Source: Mactromeris polynyma (lineage: Eukaryota > Mollusca > Bivalvia > Venerida > Mactridae). From it: a stretch of 64,000 nt of DNA. The notes beneath the pieces were generated by a model. The model was given only the letters and a program-made list of their open reading frames with translations. It did not search any database and had not been told where the DNA came from. Every line of letters starts with the position of its first letter. The stretch's first letter is position 1. A program made the translations under genes and the position numbers. Shown in pieces: positions 25,681-40,600 of this stretch. The stretch covers positions 4,961,722 through 5,025,721 of the forward strand of contig JASFXZ010000032.1 of the NCBI GenBank assembly GCA_032209605.1, given 5' to 3'.

Positions 25681-28600
25681 GTAAGTCAGGACCACTCTGT
25701 AACGTTGATCTGTGTTTTTATATGTTTGATAAACTTTTTCAGCAGTGCTGTTCATCAATTTTGCTGTTCAAACTATTGTTCGGGACAAATACTTGTTTCC
25801 AGATCAATTTCTGTGATTTTATTTTGGTGTAAGACCAGATTGGATCTGAAAAAAGTGATGCTTTCTTCATTGTACTCGATACAATTTGTACACTATCACT
25901 AAGTTCTAGGTCTAATAATTCAGGATAACTCTAATGATGTTAGTTTGTTCTCGGGTTGTATTACGTATACACTAATGTACTTGTAAGATACTTTATGTTA
26001 CATGTAGACTATGTGTTCATGTATTATTCAGATTGGCATGAATTCATAGATATTTGTTTCCCATTCTTGGATGATATCAATCAGATATTCATCTTTTGAT
26101 CCTCATATATTTCTGTGTCAGAGCACTTTGTGCCTGCAATTACACAGTTAGTATCTAAATATTACGCCATAGGAGTGAATATACCTATCTGTAATACAGT
26201 ATATACTATTCTGTTCCTAGGTATGATGTATGTTAATTATTGCGTATGTGCTCTGATTTTTCTCTTCTGAGTGTTCTACTGTATGTAGACTAGTGTAACC
26301 AGGTGTTGTAGACGTTTTGCTTATCTTTTTGAATCTAGACTCTAGAGGATGTTGGAAGTCTGAATTTTATTATTTACTATTCAACGATAATTCGTATAAC
26401 GTATATACATTTAACCAGAACCAAAATAGATAAAAGATCTGTAAGAGAGGGATCCTATATCCTTTATGAAGGCAATATATTTTAGAACTGTTTAAATGTC
26501 ATGTATACATAATAATTGCCAGAGTGCCTGTTTCTGAGACTTTTACAAACTTTCCAAGGTAGAACTCTTCCCTTACTATTTTTATAGCAATCCGGGGCGC
26601 TTATAAATGCAAATACGGTATACAGGGCTGTGCTCCATTCCACTATGTTTGTTTTTTCTTGACTTTTGTGTGCCAGGCATTCTTGGGGAAATTTCTCCTC
26701 TCCAAACTAAGTGGTTCATTAATTTATACCTCATTATATATACAAATATACTGTACTATATACTCAACATGTACCAAATGTTTTCGGTATTTAATGTCAA
26801 GTAGTTTCTTGTGATATTTAACCCTATCTAATATTCTTAATTGCTTATCGGCATAACTTATATTTTCTGTGTGTACATACAGTATTTCCATATCCCGAAT
26901 TCCTGTGTATTTTCCAAAAAATTCGGCCATGTTGGATACCAGCTTCAGGTGCATTCTGGGGTTATCATTCTCGACCTCGTCACGATTTCAAAATATGGGT
27001 TCTATGAAAGGTTTTAAGAAGGGTCCTTCTATGTAATTAAAAAAAATGGTCAAGAGTAGATTGTCCCCTGAGGGACAGACATTGTTCAGAACTTTGAATT
27101 ATTATCATATTATCTCCCAAGAACTCTTTGCATTTATTTAAGGCAGGGTTTATGTTTCAGCTGTTTTTATAGCCGTTATTCGGCTATATTCACAATGACA
27201 AAAATATATTTTTCCCAATTTGAATGCAAAAATTCTCAGTAAACCTGAAGAAAACGTATTGATTCAATTAGCGAAAAATTGATGAAGTTAGAGGCTTTTC
27301 TCTCACAGTCAGTTTATATAAATAGCAACAGTTGATTAAATAATCACTACATTCTTTACTTTTATTCCTACAATTTCTAGACTTTTTCCCAATTTCTAAG
27401 ATTTTCTAAAAATTCCCAATTTTGAAGGGTATGGGATATCTTCCCAAAATAGCCAAAATAAACCCTGCTTTAAGGAAATTAAGTTCTTCATTATCCAAAT
27501 CCTCGAAGTCTTAGATAAAATTCCACTTGTTTCCCACATTGGGTTTCCTGTATAATTCATTGTATTTCTTCCTGTTTGTGCTTGACTTATTGACTGGTCC
27601 CTTTGATATTGCTATTCCTGCTATATACACTTAGTATATGCCTGGGCATTGCGCTTCTAAAGTCAAAACTTGATTTCCTCTGTAGAATTGAACTGTAAGA
27701 AGTTGTAATGAATAATGAAACAATGTAAAACTTCACAGAGTTGTTTGCAAGTAAAGCTGTTGTGTTAGTAATTCACATGATTAGTTTTAAGCTAAATTAA
27801 AAATCAATTTTGATTGATATAATATTATGTACAGAGTCTGAGAGACATATCAGGGGTTCCATTTTACCCTTTGACTCCTGGAATTTTCCAAAAAAGCAAC
27901 ATTTGAGCCTAAGGATTCTTGCTGAAGGGTCAATTATTTGGCTATAAAATGGTAAAATCAAGTCAGAAATGATCAAAATGACACTTGAGATTTCAGCCCC
28001 TAGTGGAACCCCTGCATATCCTCGTTTCTAAGGCGGAGAGGAAACACGGTGCATCTTTACACAATTCCAAATCACTGTCATACAGTGAAAAAGCAGCTCC
28101 CATTGGCTTGACAATCACCTGTCTGTTAATGAGATGGTTCCTTTGTCATTACTTCACTCCAATGTAAGGAGCATATTTTCCTCGGTCCGATCAAATTTTT
28201 ATCTTTGTAAGTAGGGTCGTAATCTCAGAGCAATACTTATAATTACTATGGTATAAAATTAATCAGCAGTGAGTATCACTGTTACATGCCCGAACCATGG
28301 TGATATGTGTTTATGACAATATCCCCGTTATTGTCTACAGGTGCCGTAGGAGATCGGAATGTCTTTGTTCTGACGATCTCACATTTTTTCTGCATGATGT
28401 GCGTTATATTGTTTGTCACAGTGTCCCGTGTAAAAACATGCTATGTGTTCAGACAAAACTATTCGTACAGAAATCTATTTGACTTCCATGATTGAATGAT
28501 CATGCATTTTGACACAAAACATAAAACAGATCGGAAAGATGAGCGGGGAACAAACGATCGTCGGTGTCTGTTTGGTCGGTTTGTGTTACAGTATTCGCAA

Positions 28601-31600
28601 CACTTTCAATATTTAAATTTTTACCTCGCTACTTGATCGCCGATTTTTGTGTATGGTGTAAAAGATGAAAGAGATGGGTTTGATTAAAATGAAATGTTCA
28701 ATCTGACCGAGTTGATGATTGGTGTAATGTAACAGTAATATATTTATATTGAGATTTGATGTTTGATTAAACTGGCTCGATTGAAAAACTTGATTTTGAA
28801 CTTAGGTCATATATTTAGTAGTATAAGTGGTTTCGTTTGTCTTTCGATCTGGGACTTGACTCTTGAGTTAAATTAGTGAAAGGTTATTTGTGTGTTTCGA
28901 ATTTCAAATACATTGTACATAATTTACAACTTTAAATATAGTTAAAATACCCACTAGAAAATATTAATGTTAGAAATTATTACACTTTTCAATACCATTC
29001 TCCATATTTCTGTAAACGTAGCCAATAAACAACTAGAAAAAATGCTGTTATTGAAAATATGTGTAATTTGATAGATCTGTTTTCAATTTGTAGGCCAACG
29101 ACTGGGAATTAAATATTTATCGTGCCTGATTCGTGATAATTAAAAGCAGTGTTAGTCCTTGCCTCTGTACACATTGATTGAACAATGTCCTCGATTTATA
29201 GGGATTTATAGTATAATAAAATTCGAAGAATGCTATTGAAATTTTAATTGCGTGTTAAACATTTCAAAGATGTGGCTGAGTAATTTGAATATAAACAAGG
29301 TCAATCAGTTCGTTTTACACCCTAAACCCTCATCTATATTTATCTTTGGTGCTTTTCATTAATAATTTAATATGCTTTTTTTCTCAATATTTGATTTGTC
29401 TTTTTAGTGATTAGATTAGTATATAGAAATTTATTCATCTTTTAATAATGCGAATGTTGCAGATTTTTTTGCATTCATATTATTTGGTGAATTGCTGTTC
29501 ATTAAATAGTCATAATTTTGATTTAATAGAATATTAATTCATCTTTTTCTGAATCTGAAAGCTAAGAATTTTAATTAGTAATAATTGTGATTTAATTGAA
29601 AATGTGACACTTGTACAATTGTAGCCAATTCATTAGGAATCTCAAGCAAGACACCAAGGTCTTCTACCGTGAGCTCGGCGCCATGCAGAGATACTGATCA
29701 TTGGCTGCAACTCAAGTAAAAAATTAGTAACATAAACAACTCGGACTGCTTCCGAACTATAACGTACACAATATAAAACACTAGCATTTACATTTAGACC
29801 AAATGATAATATTGTTGTCAAGATTCTTCCTGACTTCATTTCCTGGTAGGCATACAGTACTTTGTTTACACACAAAGAACAGGTAAAACCACAGTTTTCA
29901 GATGGAGCCAAAGTGGGCAATGTACACACATCTCTCGGTGTTATTATTGTACATGTTGTATCTAATTAACAACAGTAGGATTTTCTGAACTGGTTATCTC
30001 TGGGTGTCATCATCAAAGCTATCCTTCAGGCGTACTCCGGTATTCCAGCCTGTCTGTTTATATATATAATCCATACCTTAGCTTACTGTACAGTGTATTA
30101 CACATCTCTCCATCGTGCATTCAGCATTATTGGCAAGCTGCGATTGTATATATATGAAATATGTATACAAAAAGATAAGTTATTATTACACGGTGTTGTT
30201 TATGTTGGGGCATTCTCATTCATGTTTCCGCTCTGGAGAGACTTGCTTCTTCTCTCTCAACTTGCCAAGTGGCTTCAACTTCGCCGCTTGGCATTGATAG
30301 TCATATTTTGGATGTGTGAACATTTTAATGATGAGGTCATAACTCCTAGGTCAAGTTGGTGCGATGACGCCCTCTCTAAGTCCTGAGACTTTGTATTGGG
30401 AGGGAGTCCTACGGTTTGGCCAAGTCCTCCGTGCTGTGGGGTACCAACTTTTCGGTACGGTGATGTTCTGTGTTTAGGCTGCAGAGTCCTTGATCCTCCA
30501 CATATTTTCTCATACCCCACCAAAATACTTTTTAAATAATATCTCTTTTCCCCCCATTCAAAATTCATTCATCCCCCTCAGACTCAGAGCCAAAACATCT
30601 TGGAAAAATACTGATTTTATAACTAGCAAACATAATATCTGATTTCATACAAGGGTCCATGTTCGTCTTTTATTTACTGATATGTCCAACTGTATGAGGA
30701 TTATTGTATGTCTACACCGGCTTGACCTTGAAAGAATCCCTGCTTGAAATTCTGCTGAGGTCAAAATCCCTTTGTGGTTGGAGTCTTACGATTGGGTAGA
30801 CTCCTATTTTCCCCTGGGACTATTTCTAGCAACATTTCTTGGAATTTATATTGAAGAACTCAGCAACTTTTTACAAAAACATGGTTTTGGATTCCTGTTT
30901 TCAATTCCTATTGAGAAGTCTGCCTTTGTTGTGGTGGTGAAGGGGGGTCTTGAATGGGGTTGATCACAAGTCTAACAGTATTGAAACTCTAACAAATTTG
31001 TGTCAAATGTTTGAATAGAGTGAGTAATAGATAAGCAGAGGCATCGGTTTAATGAAAATGTAAACAATGTTTAAAATGTAGGAAATTGGGTGAAGTGACT
31101 AATACTGTACAAGGTGGTGATTCATGTATGATGATGAAAAGCCACTCTACGATTTAAAGATCACTTAGCGGTTGAAACCAGGTTGAGCAGTGATACTTTG
31201 TTTATAACCAATTAAATGACTTGCAGCTAACCTAAATGTTTTGTTCGAAAGTCTGGAAAATTGGGTGTGGCCGAATTTATCAGCTGATGAAAGACGTTCC
31301 ATGTACTGGGTATACATTATTCCAATTAAAAGCATGAATTCACACATAGTATTGTGTGTTATAGGTTTCCTTGATCAAGTTTGCATGAAATTATCTTTCA
31401 AAAAAGTTGACTCCTCAGGTCTGTATGCTGTATGTGTACATGTTACCGTGCGTAGATGCACAGTTGGAGCTTGGCATCTGGAAATTCTTGGTAATGGGTT
31501 ATATTCAGTGCATACTCTATTACCAGAACCGTTGTTTTATACATTATACTTGAAATTATAGTGCAACGGTACGGTACCACCATTGTGATGAATATAATTT

Positions 31601-34600
31601 ACTTTTAAACAAGAAATATCTTTAAAAAAGATGTTCTGCGCAATTTGAAGGTGAAGATTTGTTGTGCAGCATAAAATAATGCCACGGTGTTACGATTGCT
31701 GGTCAATCCATATCCAAAATAATTGGATTTCAGTAAGGAAACATACCCCTTATCAAAAAGTTAACCAATCGGCATCAAGGTTTCAAAAGTTGTTCGGTTG
31801 AAGAGAAGTTGGTTTTGGGAATCAGGGTCCAGTGTCATTAAGAGAAAATTAGCATTGTGACTGTCTAAATTGGGAAAATTTTGGGGTATTATTTATTGAA
31901 CAGAATACTGGCTTTTTCTCAAACCAACTTTGGACATGATGTAAGTATTCTCCAAGATAATTTGATAATACTTTTTTCAAAGGTCTAATCTAAAACCTAT
32001 CAATAGTCAATGCTGAACTTCCCCTATAAGCTCTTGCCAATTTTGGGTGATTTTTCTGGTTTAGATTGGGAATAAAACATACTATTTTTTAGTGGGAATC
32101 GGTCCCTTTACCGGACCCAACTTTATAAGGAAAACGGCCCTGTTTTGGCTTTTGTGTGTTATTAGTGTTTCGGCATTTTTCCCTGTTACTTACTGTTCAG
32201 CACCATAATGATTTTAAATACAGAAAAAAATCTTGCAAAATTGCAATGGTAAATTTATACGCTTGCAGTTGATATGCATAGACTGTTACACATGGATGTT
32301 AACAAGCCTGCAGACAGGTTTACTCAGTTATCTAAAACATTGTTCAATTGTTTTTTAGTCAGACTTCATATCTTAAATTTCGCATGATGCACGTACTTGC
32401 ATAAAATCAAGAAAATGAATTTAAAATTAATGGCTATACATGATTTATCTTGATCAACCATCTTTGCTTGAAGGCTAACTTTATTGTTCACAGTTGGTTT
32501 CTGCTGACTGAGATTTTTTGCTGTAAAGTATAAAGTATTTCTCATTGTCTATACGAAGTACATTAACGCTGTATAAGCAGTATATGATTGTATAATGATT
32601 GTAGAAACGATTCAGTGACTATTTTTCACTGTACGGGGCTGAGACTCCCTAGGGTTCATAAGTTGAGGGTCAAGATTGGCCCTTGGTGATAAAATTTCGA
32701 AGAACTGATATTACTTCCTTCCTACCTTAAATGTAAATTTGACCCTTAAAGAAAACATTCTAGAGCCAAAAACTCAGTCTTGCAACTTTCAAAGGCTTTC
32801 ATTTGACTCTCAAAAGGGCATAATTTTGATTCTTGGGTCAATTTCCGTCTTTGGTTTTGAACTTTTATGCCAGCCAGAAGCAAAATTTGTCTCTAGAATT
32901 GCATTTTGACAAATCTTTAATTGATTTGTTGCATTGTGATATATTTTATGTGTGACTTCCTTGTTTCCTCTTCCTTTGATTAGCAAACCACTTATGTGCC
33001 CTAAGGCTCATTTTACATTTGTCTTCTTAAGACAGTTTCGTTATTGACTGAACAGGGGATCCATTTGACCCCTTGAGTTGACCCTTTGGCCCCTGGAATT
33101 TCAAAAAAAGTCACATTTTGACCACAAGGATTCAGACTGAATTTTATAGGTAATTTAGGCATAAAATGGTAAAATCTGGTCAGAAATTATCAAAATGACC
33201 CTTGAGATTCAGCTCTTAGTGGACCCCTTGTAGAAGTCCTTGACAATGGACTATTTTAATAGGGTTGTCCCCTTTTTGCACTCCTCATTCCACTCCTCTC
33301 AACTGAAGCTAAAAATGTGTTAAAATATTTGTTTATACCTGAGCCAAACTCCTGTATGCTTGCTTTGCTTCAATTGTTGGCTGTCGGAACTTGTTTTTAT
33401 TCAATTGTTAATATTTTACTTTATTTGTCAAGGAAAGTTGATACCTTTGTATAAATATTTATCAAATATTTTTCACTATATTCACCTGTAATTGGTGTTT
33501 ACTCTTTGTGAAAATATGTTCATAGCAGCTTAGCTGAGTCCATAGTTGTGACTGGTTATTTCTGTTTACAAATCATGACTTTTATCCCTCGTGAGCCAGT
33601 GTCTAAATACTTTCCCAATTTAATGTATGGCGACTGTTTGCTATAAGAACGTAAATTTCCCCGTTTACCAAGTTGTTAAATTTTCTAATCAGTAGAAAGT
33701 ACAATGCGTCATTTTGATATGTTAGCCTGGTCTTTATTCCCTTTTCAAATCTTTGAAGCCGGCTTTATTGTGGACAAAATTCGGTACTTGAAGTTTCAAA
33801 GCCAAGCATTTAAAGCACTTATATTGTCATTGAAAAAAATGCTCGTCTGATGCTAAATATTGTATACTCACGTTTTTGGTTTGAAAGAAAGTCTGTCGAC
33901 ATAATTACACACGATTAAAGTAGTTCAAAGCCCGACGTATTTAAGTAAGCAGAATGTAAAATAGATGAAATGAATGTAGTCCGATAAAGAAAGTGAAATG
34001 ATTTCTTCTGATGTTGTAATAATTATGTTTCTTATTCATTAGAAACTGTGGTAAAGAGTTGAACAAAAAGTAGATTTTTATCAGAGGCCTATATGTTGTG
34101 TACTGATCAATTTGCTTTCATGGAGACAATTTGAATTTTGTCTTATCTATAATTGGTAACATGCAAATACAGTTGGACCTCATTAATTCGACAACCTAGC
34201 ACTTGGTATCATCCGAAATAAATATCGGGTCGCGATGTATCTTCTTATGCTCGTCAAATTGAAAGGGGCTGTTCAAAACCATTTTTCGGACCCGATGAAT
34301 TTGATTGAACTAGGTCAGACCGTATGTTATTTTAGTACTACAATAATGCATTGTTTTCAGTTAAAACACATTTTCTGTCTAATATAATGACTAATGACAT
34401 AGTATTGTTTGTTTTATGACTTCATTGTCATGTTTCGACTATATTCCGAACAGGAAATGAAATCTTCATGAACTAATGTATACATGTATACACTGTATTG
34501 CATTTGTTATTGTGTGTTTTCGGTGTTTTGTAATATGACACATTTACTCTTAACATAGCATTTCTTATCTGAGCCAGTGCATTGTATATAAAAGGTACCT

Positions 34601-37600
34601 TCTAGTGAAACTTGTTGTTCAGATGTATAAATTACTCATTCTATTCAAATAAAAAGTACAGCCAGCATCTGACACTAAGGTTACATTGTTAAACCTGAGT
34701 TTGGAGGCGTGTCTCATAACTCTAGCCTCTGATTGGTTGGTTCTGTGCCCAGTGCTCGATTTGACCAATGGCAAAGCTGCATTCTTAGACTGGTATCCAA
34801 ATTCAGTTTTATATCCTCAGACTCAGATGTTTTAAGTCAATATCTTGTAAACCAGACAGAGAGGAAATAAAATATGTGAGACTGGAAATGGTGCATGAAG
34901 AAAAAAAGATATATTTTAGACTTGATATAGGTAGAAATTTGGCATATCTCTGCAGCCTGCTGGCATTAACTGCTTTATGGTATAATTCTCCGGATATTTG
35001 TCATTTTTTCTTGGTTAGTTAAGGTCTTTTAGTGTTTCCCAGAAACAAATCAGTCAGATGCTATTTAAAGACTTCTATGTATGTACTAGGTGGTGGTAAA
35101 ATTACTGTGAACCGCAGTTGTTTATATCTGTTTTTGTACAATAACATAAACATATGTTGAGTCAACTGAATAGCTGAGGTTTTACAGTTATGCTCGCAAA
35201 AATATTTAACCAAATTTTATTAGAGTAGCCATTGTCCTCTGTGTTGAAACATCTCTCTGGTCTCAAGGTAACATAAAACTTGAGAGTTAAATTAAGTATA
35301 TAATCCATAATCTGAAGTCGGATTTTAATTCTCAGCATATTTTTGTTTAATGTATACTCTTGTTGGTGAAATATCCCAAAAAGGGGATCAATATAATGTA
35401 TGGTATAAAATTTCACTCAAGCTCAATATTTCGGCCACTCTGGGCCTTTATCAAGAGCAAAGAAAACAGTATTTCACAATATCATTATATAATAGGTTTG
35501 TATTTCTATACCATTTAATGTATATTTCTTGAGACTTCATGTATAGATTTTAATTAACAATGTAATTAATGTTACATATTAATTAAATAGTTCTATATGG
35601 TTATTTTCACAGTCCAGTTCAGGGGTTTGATTTGACACTGGAGTTGACCCTTTGACTCATGGAATTTCCAAAAAGCCACATTTCGATTTCAGGATTCTGG
35701 CTAAATTATAGGTAATTTGGTCACAAAATGGTAAAATCCTGTCCAAAATTATGAAAACAACCCTGGAGATTCAGCCCCTAGTGGAACCCCCGCATTTATA
35801 ATACATAGAAAATTGAAATTTGAGCTCAGGCCGTGGTCCACTCAGCCTAAGGCATTGAAAGATCTTGCATTCAGTCCGTAAAAATGTGTACATCACAAAT
35901 ACAGGATACATCTTAACTACTATAGTTCTGAGATTTTTAATTTGAGTAAAACCAGTCTATACACTCAAGCATCTCAAACGCTGAGAGCAGATTTAAAATT
36001 GACCAATGGCAAGGCTGCATTTTGAGACATTCACCGAACTTTATATAGTTTTATACATTCAGCCTTGGACGAAAAACTTAATCTATTCTTTATCATTAGT
36101 ACATAGCTGATGTTTATTATTATCTCTTCCCTAAGATAGATTGTATGTGATTTATATTTTATTTAATGTTTGATTACCTTGATAATTATCTGCTCTGTAT
36201 GTTTTTACCTGTGATTCTGTTGATTAAAAGTTGCTTGATTTTCTTTGATGGCCTCTTTAACCTGTTTGTATCAAAGTATAAGTTTTTTTTGGTTTAGTTT
36301 TATGATTACTTTGGTATTTTGATATATATGTATATAATATATCATTGTCAGTATCGCTTTTGGTACACATAATTCATTGTAATAGCCCTTATTTTGTCCC
36401 CTAATGGATTTTTCATAACCCTTAGGTAGAAGATAATTTTAACCCGTTGTAATTCCCTCATAAGTTACCATTCTTCTTTTACTGTACTTTGATAATTTTC
36501 GGTTCCAATATGTTGACCCCTTGTAGGAATATTTGGACCCTAAAGAATGGCACCCTCCTCTTCCATGCCAGCGTCACCTTGAACTTATATTGATGTTCTG
36601 TTTTATAATCAAGGCCTTGACACAAAATATCAGTTTGTGTACTAATGGGTTTTACCTGTTCTTTTCCTGTTATGCAGAAAAAACCCAGGAAGTAAGGTTG
36701 GAACAACTCTGTACCTACCTTAGACTGTAAAGTAGCAGGTGTCCTTCATTTTCTTGATTTGTGAGTAATTATGTCTTCATTCCAATGTTTGTGTGTTTAT
36801 GTATTTTGATGGGTTGAAGGTAACTACCAGAATCTAGTATGGTTGCGGTTTAATACAAGTATGATTAAGTGTCTTTGTGGTTGAAGGTATTAATTGCCAG
36901 TATCCGGGTTAGTTAAGGGTAAATGCCAGTATCCGGGTGAGTTGAGGGTAAATTTATGCCAGTATCCGGGTGAGTTGAGGGTAAATGCCAGTATCCGGGT
37001 GAGTTGAGGGTAAATGCCAGTATCCGGGTGAGTTAAGGGTAAATGCCAGTATCCGGGTGAGTTGAGGGTAAATGCCAGTATCCGGGTGAGTTAAGGGTAA
37101 ATGCCAGTATCCGGGTGAGTTGAGGGTAAATGCCAGTATCCGGGTGAGTTAAGGGTAAATGCCAGTATCCGGGTGAGTTAAGGGTAAATGCCAGTATCCG
37201 GGTGAGTTAAGGGTAAATGCCAGTATCCGGGTGAGTTAAGGGTAAATGCCAGTATCCGGGTGAGTTGAGGGTAAATGCCAGTATCCGGGTGAGTTGAGGG
37301 TAAATGCCAGTATCCGGGTGAGTTAAGGGTAAATGCCAGTATCCGGGTGAGTTGAGGGTAAATGCCAGTATCCGGGTGAGTTGAGGGTAAATGCCAGTAT
37401 CCGGGTGAGTTGAGGGTAAATGCCAGTATCCGGGTGAGTTGAGGGTAAATGCCAGTATCCGGGTGAGTTGAGGGTAAATGCCAGTATCCGGGTGAGTTGA
37501 GGGTAAATGCCAGTATCCGGGTGAGTTGAGGGTAAATGCCAGTATCCGGGTGAGTTGAGGGTAAATGCCAGTATCCGGGTGAGTTGAGGGTAAATGCCAG

Positions 37601-40600
37601 TATCCAGGTGAGTTGAGGGTAAATGCCAGTATCCGGGTGAGTTGAGGGTAAATACCAGTATACTCCAGGTAGGTTGAGGATAAATGCCAATATTGAGGTT
37701 GGTTTAGGGTAAATGCCAGTATCTGAGTGGGTTGTTGGTAGAGGATAAATGCCATGATTAAATGTATAAAACTCCTGAATTGTCTACCTGAGTTAGTCTA
37801 CTTACAGTTATTGGTGTTGTGGGTTGACTTACCTTTTTTTCATGAAGCAGACAACATTCTTAAACACTGCTGGGTTGTAATATGTACACATATTCATATT
37901 ACTTAGTGTATGCACTCAAGACTAGCACATTAGTAACCCATCAAATTGCAGCAAACTTTTGGTAGAATTAACTTCCAGCTGTAAGTAGTTCTAATGCCAC
38001 ACATTTTGGTCTTGGTGTGTGATATTTATTGTAATGTTCCAACAATAGTATGTTAGGTATGCAATGTAGATGTATAGGTCATACTAATGTACTGTGTTGA
38101 TGAAATATAGCTTGAAGCCAATGTGGGTGTATTGGATGAAAGGCGAAATGCTGAGAGGCAAATATAATTTTATCCTTCGTTTCTATGTCATCGATCTTTG
38201 CCTAAAAAATTGTTGATTAATGTATGAAAAATGGTTTCTGAAGAAATTCTTTGAGACTAAAGGACATCTAACATCTTTGGAATTTCCATAAATTTGATTC
38301 ATGGAATTTGAAAAATCAAACATTGACTCTAAGAATTCTCAGGCTAAAGGGTAAATTTTTCAAGTTAATAGTTAACCAATAGATATATAATTATAATTGG
38401 GCTTCGTGTCAATATGAATGCTCCCTTCAGCTCCTTGATTATGAAGGCACTGTGCAACCTTTCTAGAGCAGCCCTCTCTAGAGCAGCCCTCTCTAGAGCA
38501 ACACTCTCCCACTCAACCAAAATTATAGACTTTTCCTAAAGTAAGAATTTACTATCATTGTAACCTCTCTTGAACAACAACCTCTCAACAACAGCCAAAC
38601 ATAGATATGGCCCAATATGTGCACCTCACTAAGTGAGACTCCGGGGGGGGGGGGGGGGGGGGTGTACGGTATTTTTTACAGGATTTTACCATTTTATTGT
38701 CAAAATACTTGTAATTTAGAGAAAAATTGACCATTGAAACACTTCAGCTTGAATCCTTCGGGTCAAAATGTGGCTTTTTGGAAATTTCAAGGGGTCTAAG
38801 GGTGTTCTCCAGGGTCAAATGCGACCCCTGAGACTGGTCTATTTGAACAAGACATATTTTGTTATGCAGGAAACAATGACTGTTTTAATGGCAGCCTTGA
38901 TATTCTCGGCATGGAATCTCTCTCGGCCTTGTCATTATTGTTTAATGATTTGTATGAGATTTTTGGCTGATGTTTTATTGCTAGAATGCTATAAAGTTCC
39001 ATTCATTTACTTTGTATAAGTTCACAGTTGTCACATTTTTGGCTGCGGAATTAATTGTTTATATTCTGTTGTAAATGTATTTGTCTCTGCATTTTTACCC
39101 AAACATGATGACTGAAGATTTTAAAACTGCCCACCGATCCAAGTGTTATCAAGACATGTATTAAATTTATGGTATTTTACTAAATTGGATCTTCTGAAGT
39201 TAAACCCTTTCCATTTTATGCTATTTAACTACATTCAAGCAAAAATGTGCGCCTGATGTGGGGTTCGAACCCTGTGACGATCCCCACTGTACTAGTAAGG
39301 CATTCTACCAATTGAACTAACAGACCAGCTGTCTACCCCCACCACCACTAGGCTATATTCGGTACTTCATTATATTGTTAATGATACAATGACAGGGGGA
39401 TTATGGGAATAAATCTGAGTTTGGTGACCAGTCTCAAAATTTCTAATCTCTGATTGGTTGTTTTGAAGCTAAGTCTTCAAATTAACCAATGGCAATTAAG
39501 GCTGCATTCTGTTAGACTGGTCTCCAAACTTGCATTTTTTATATCCCCAGGCCCTGTAGCCAGTCTATATCCACTCTGGTCAGTATCCCTGCTGTTTGAT
39601 ATTGGTGTTATCTGTTTCTGTCCCATTATCTAACTCAGGAATGCCAGGAATTTCAGCTAAATCAATACTCGTGTTTGCATACTATTTAGTTAAGGCCTGC
39701 GACAAGGGTTATCTCTGTATTAATGGCCGCTCTCTTTACACTTCATTATTATTTCCTTATAATAAATTAGACAATGTGTGGATAGCTATATATCTAACAC
39801 AGATTGTTCTGAGTCGGTAGTTTTAGATTCGCTCTTTTTATTGACTTTAAGTGATTTGTTTTGATGTTTGAATTTTTTCATTGATAACATTTTATCTTTT
39901 TAAGTTGAACTGACTTGTTATTAAATAAACTGTCAGCACTGTAGCATGTATATATTGAGGACCATGTATCAAGGGTTTTGATGGAAAACTAAGGTAACTC
40001 AGGTCCTGTTTAAGTTGCAATTACACCAGTCTCCTTTGGCTACTGTCCTGTTTAAGTTGCAATTACACCAGTCCCCTTTGGCTACTGGTTAATCGTTTTG
40101 GGAAAAAAATGTATTTAAACCTGAGCATGTAAACCATGGCCAGGCCCCGATTTCCCGAAGCATCTCAAACTGAGCTAAAATTCAGCTCAAATATTGTCTC
40201 AAACTGTTGAGATTTTTCTCATCTGAGACCGTACTCAAAAATCTTGTGCTCCAATTTGGGGCAAAATCTCAACATTGAGCTGAGATTTTTATTTGAAATG
40301 CTTTGGGAGATCGGGGCCTGTTGTCAATACAACAAAGATGGCACTTTCCGAAGGAGGTGTTAGTCATCCGTTCTGTTGTACACATTAAAAATCTGGTAAA
40401 ACTCTCTTTATTTTTTTTGTAACTTTTTATTTTATTTAAAAAAAATAAATCTTTATTACCTTTTTCTTTAAACATACAGTTTTAATGTACAATCTTAACA
40501 TTCACAAATTTTTAGTGGAAAAATGCACTTGGTCACCATCTCTATTCTAAACATAGGTTATAAAGTGTCAGAAAGCCCTTCTTGATCAAATTTGAAAACA

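Noticed and set aside
25681..25832. C-terminal 49 residues of the long open frame at 24399
   Set aside because: They follow a perfect GTAAGT donor, and the protein continues in the LIM1 exon at 54673.
29640..29690. Possible LINE fragment ([13 protein letters not shown])
   Set aside because: Only about 15 residues, too short to call without a search.
31241..31561. 106-codon open frame
   Set aside because: Chance frame in AT-rich intron; no recognisable content.
36886..37750. Possible CRISPR array
   Set aside because: The repeats are contiguous with no unique spacers, and the DNA is a eukaryotic intron. The same holds for the other arrays.
37178..37755. 170- and 182-codon open frames on the - strand
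   Set aside because: They consist only of the translated 29-bp minisatellite; the same DNA is open in more than one frame.
39249..39332. Functional tRNA gene on the - strand
   Set aside because: A and B boxes are good, but anticodon and acceptor stems do not pair convincingly; treated as a SINE head.
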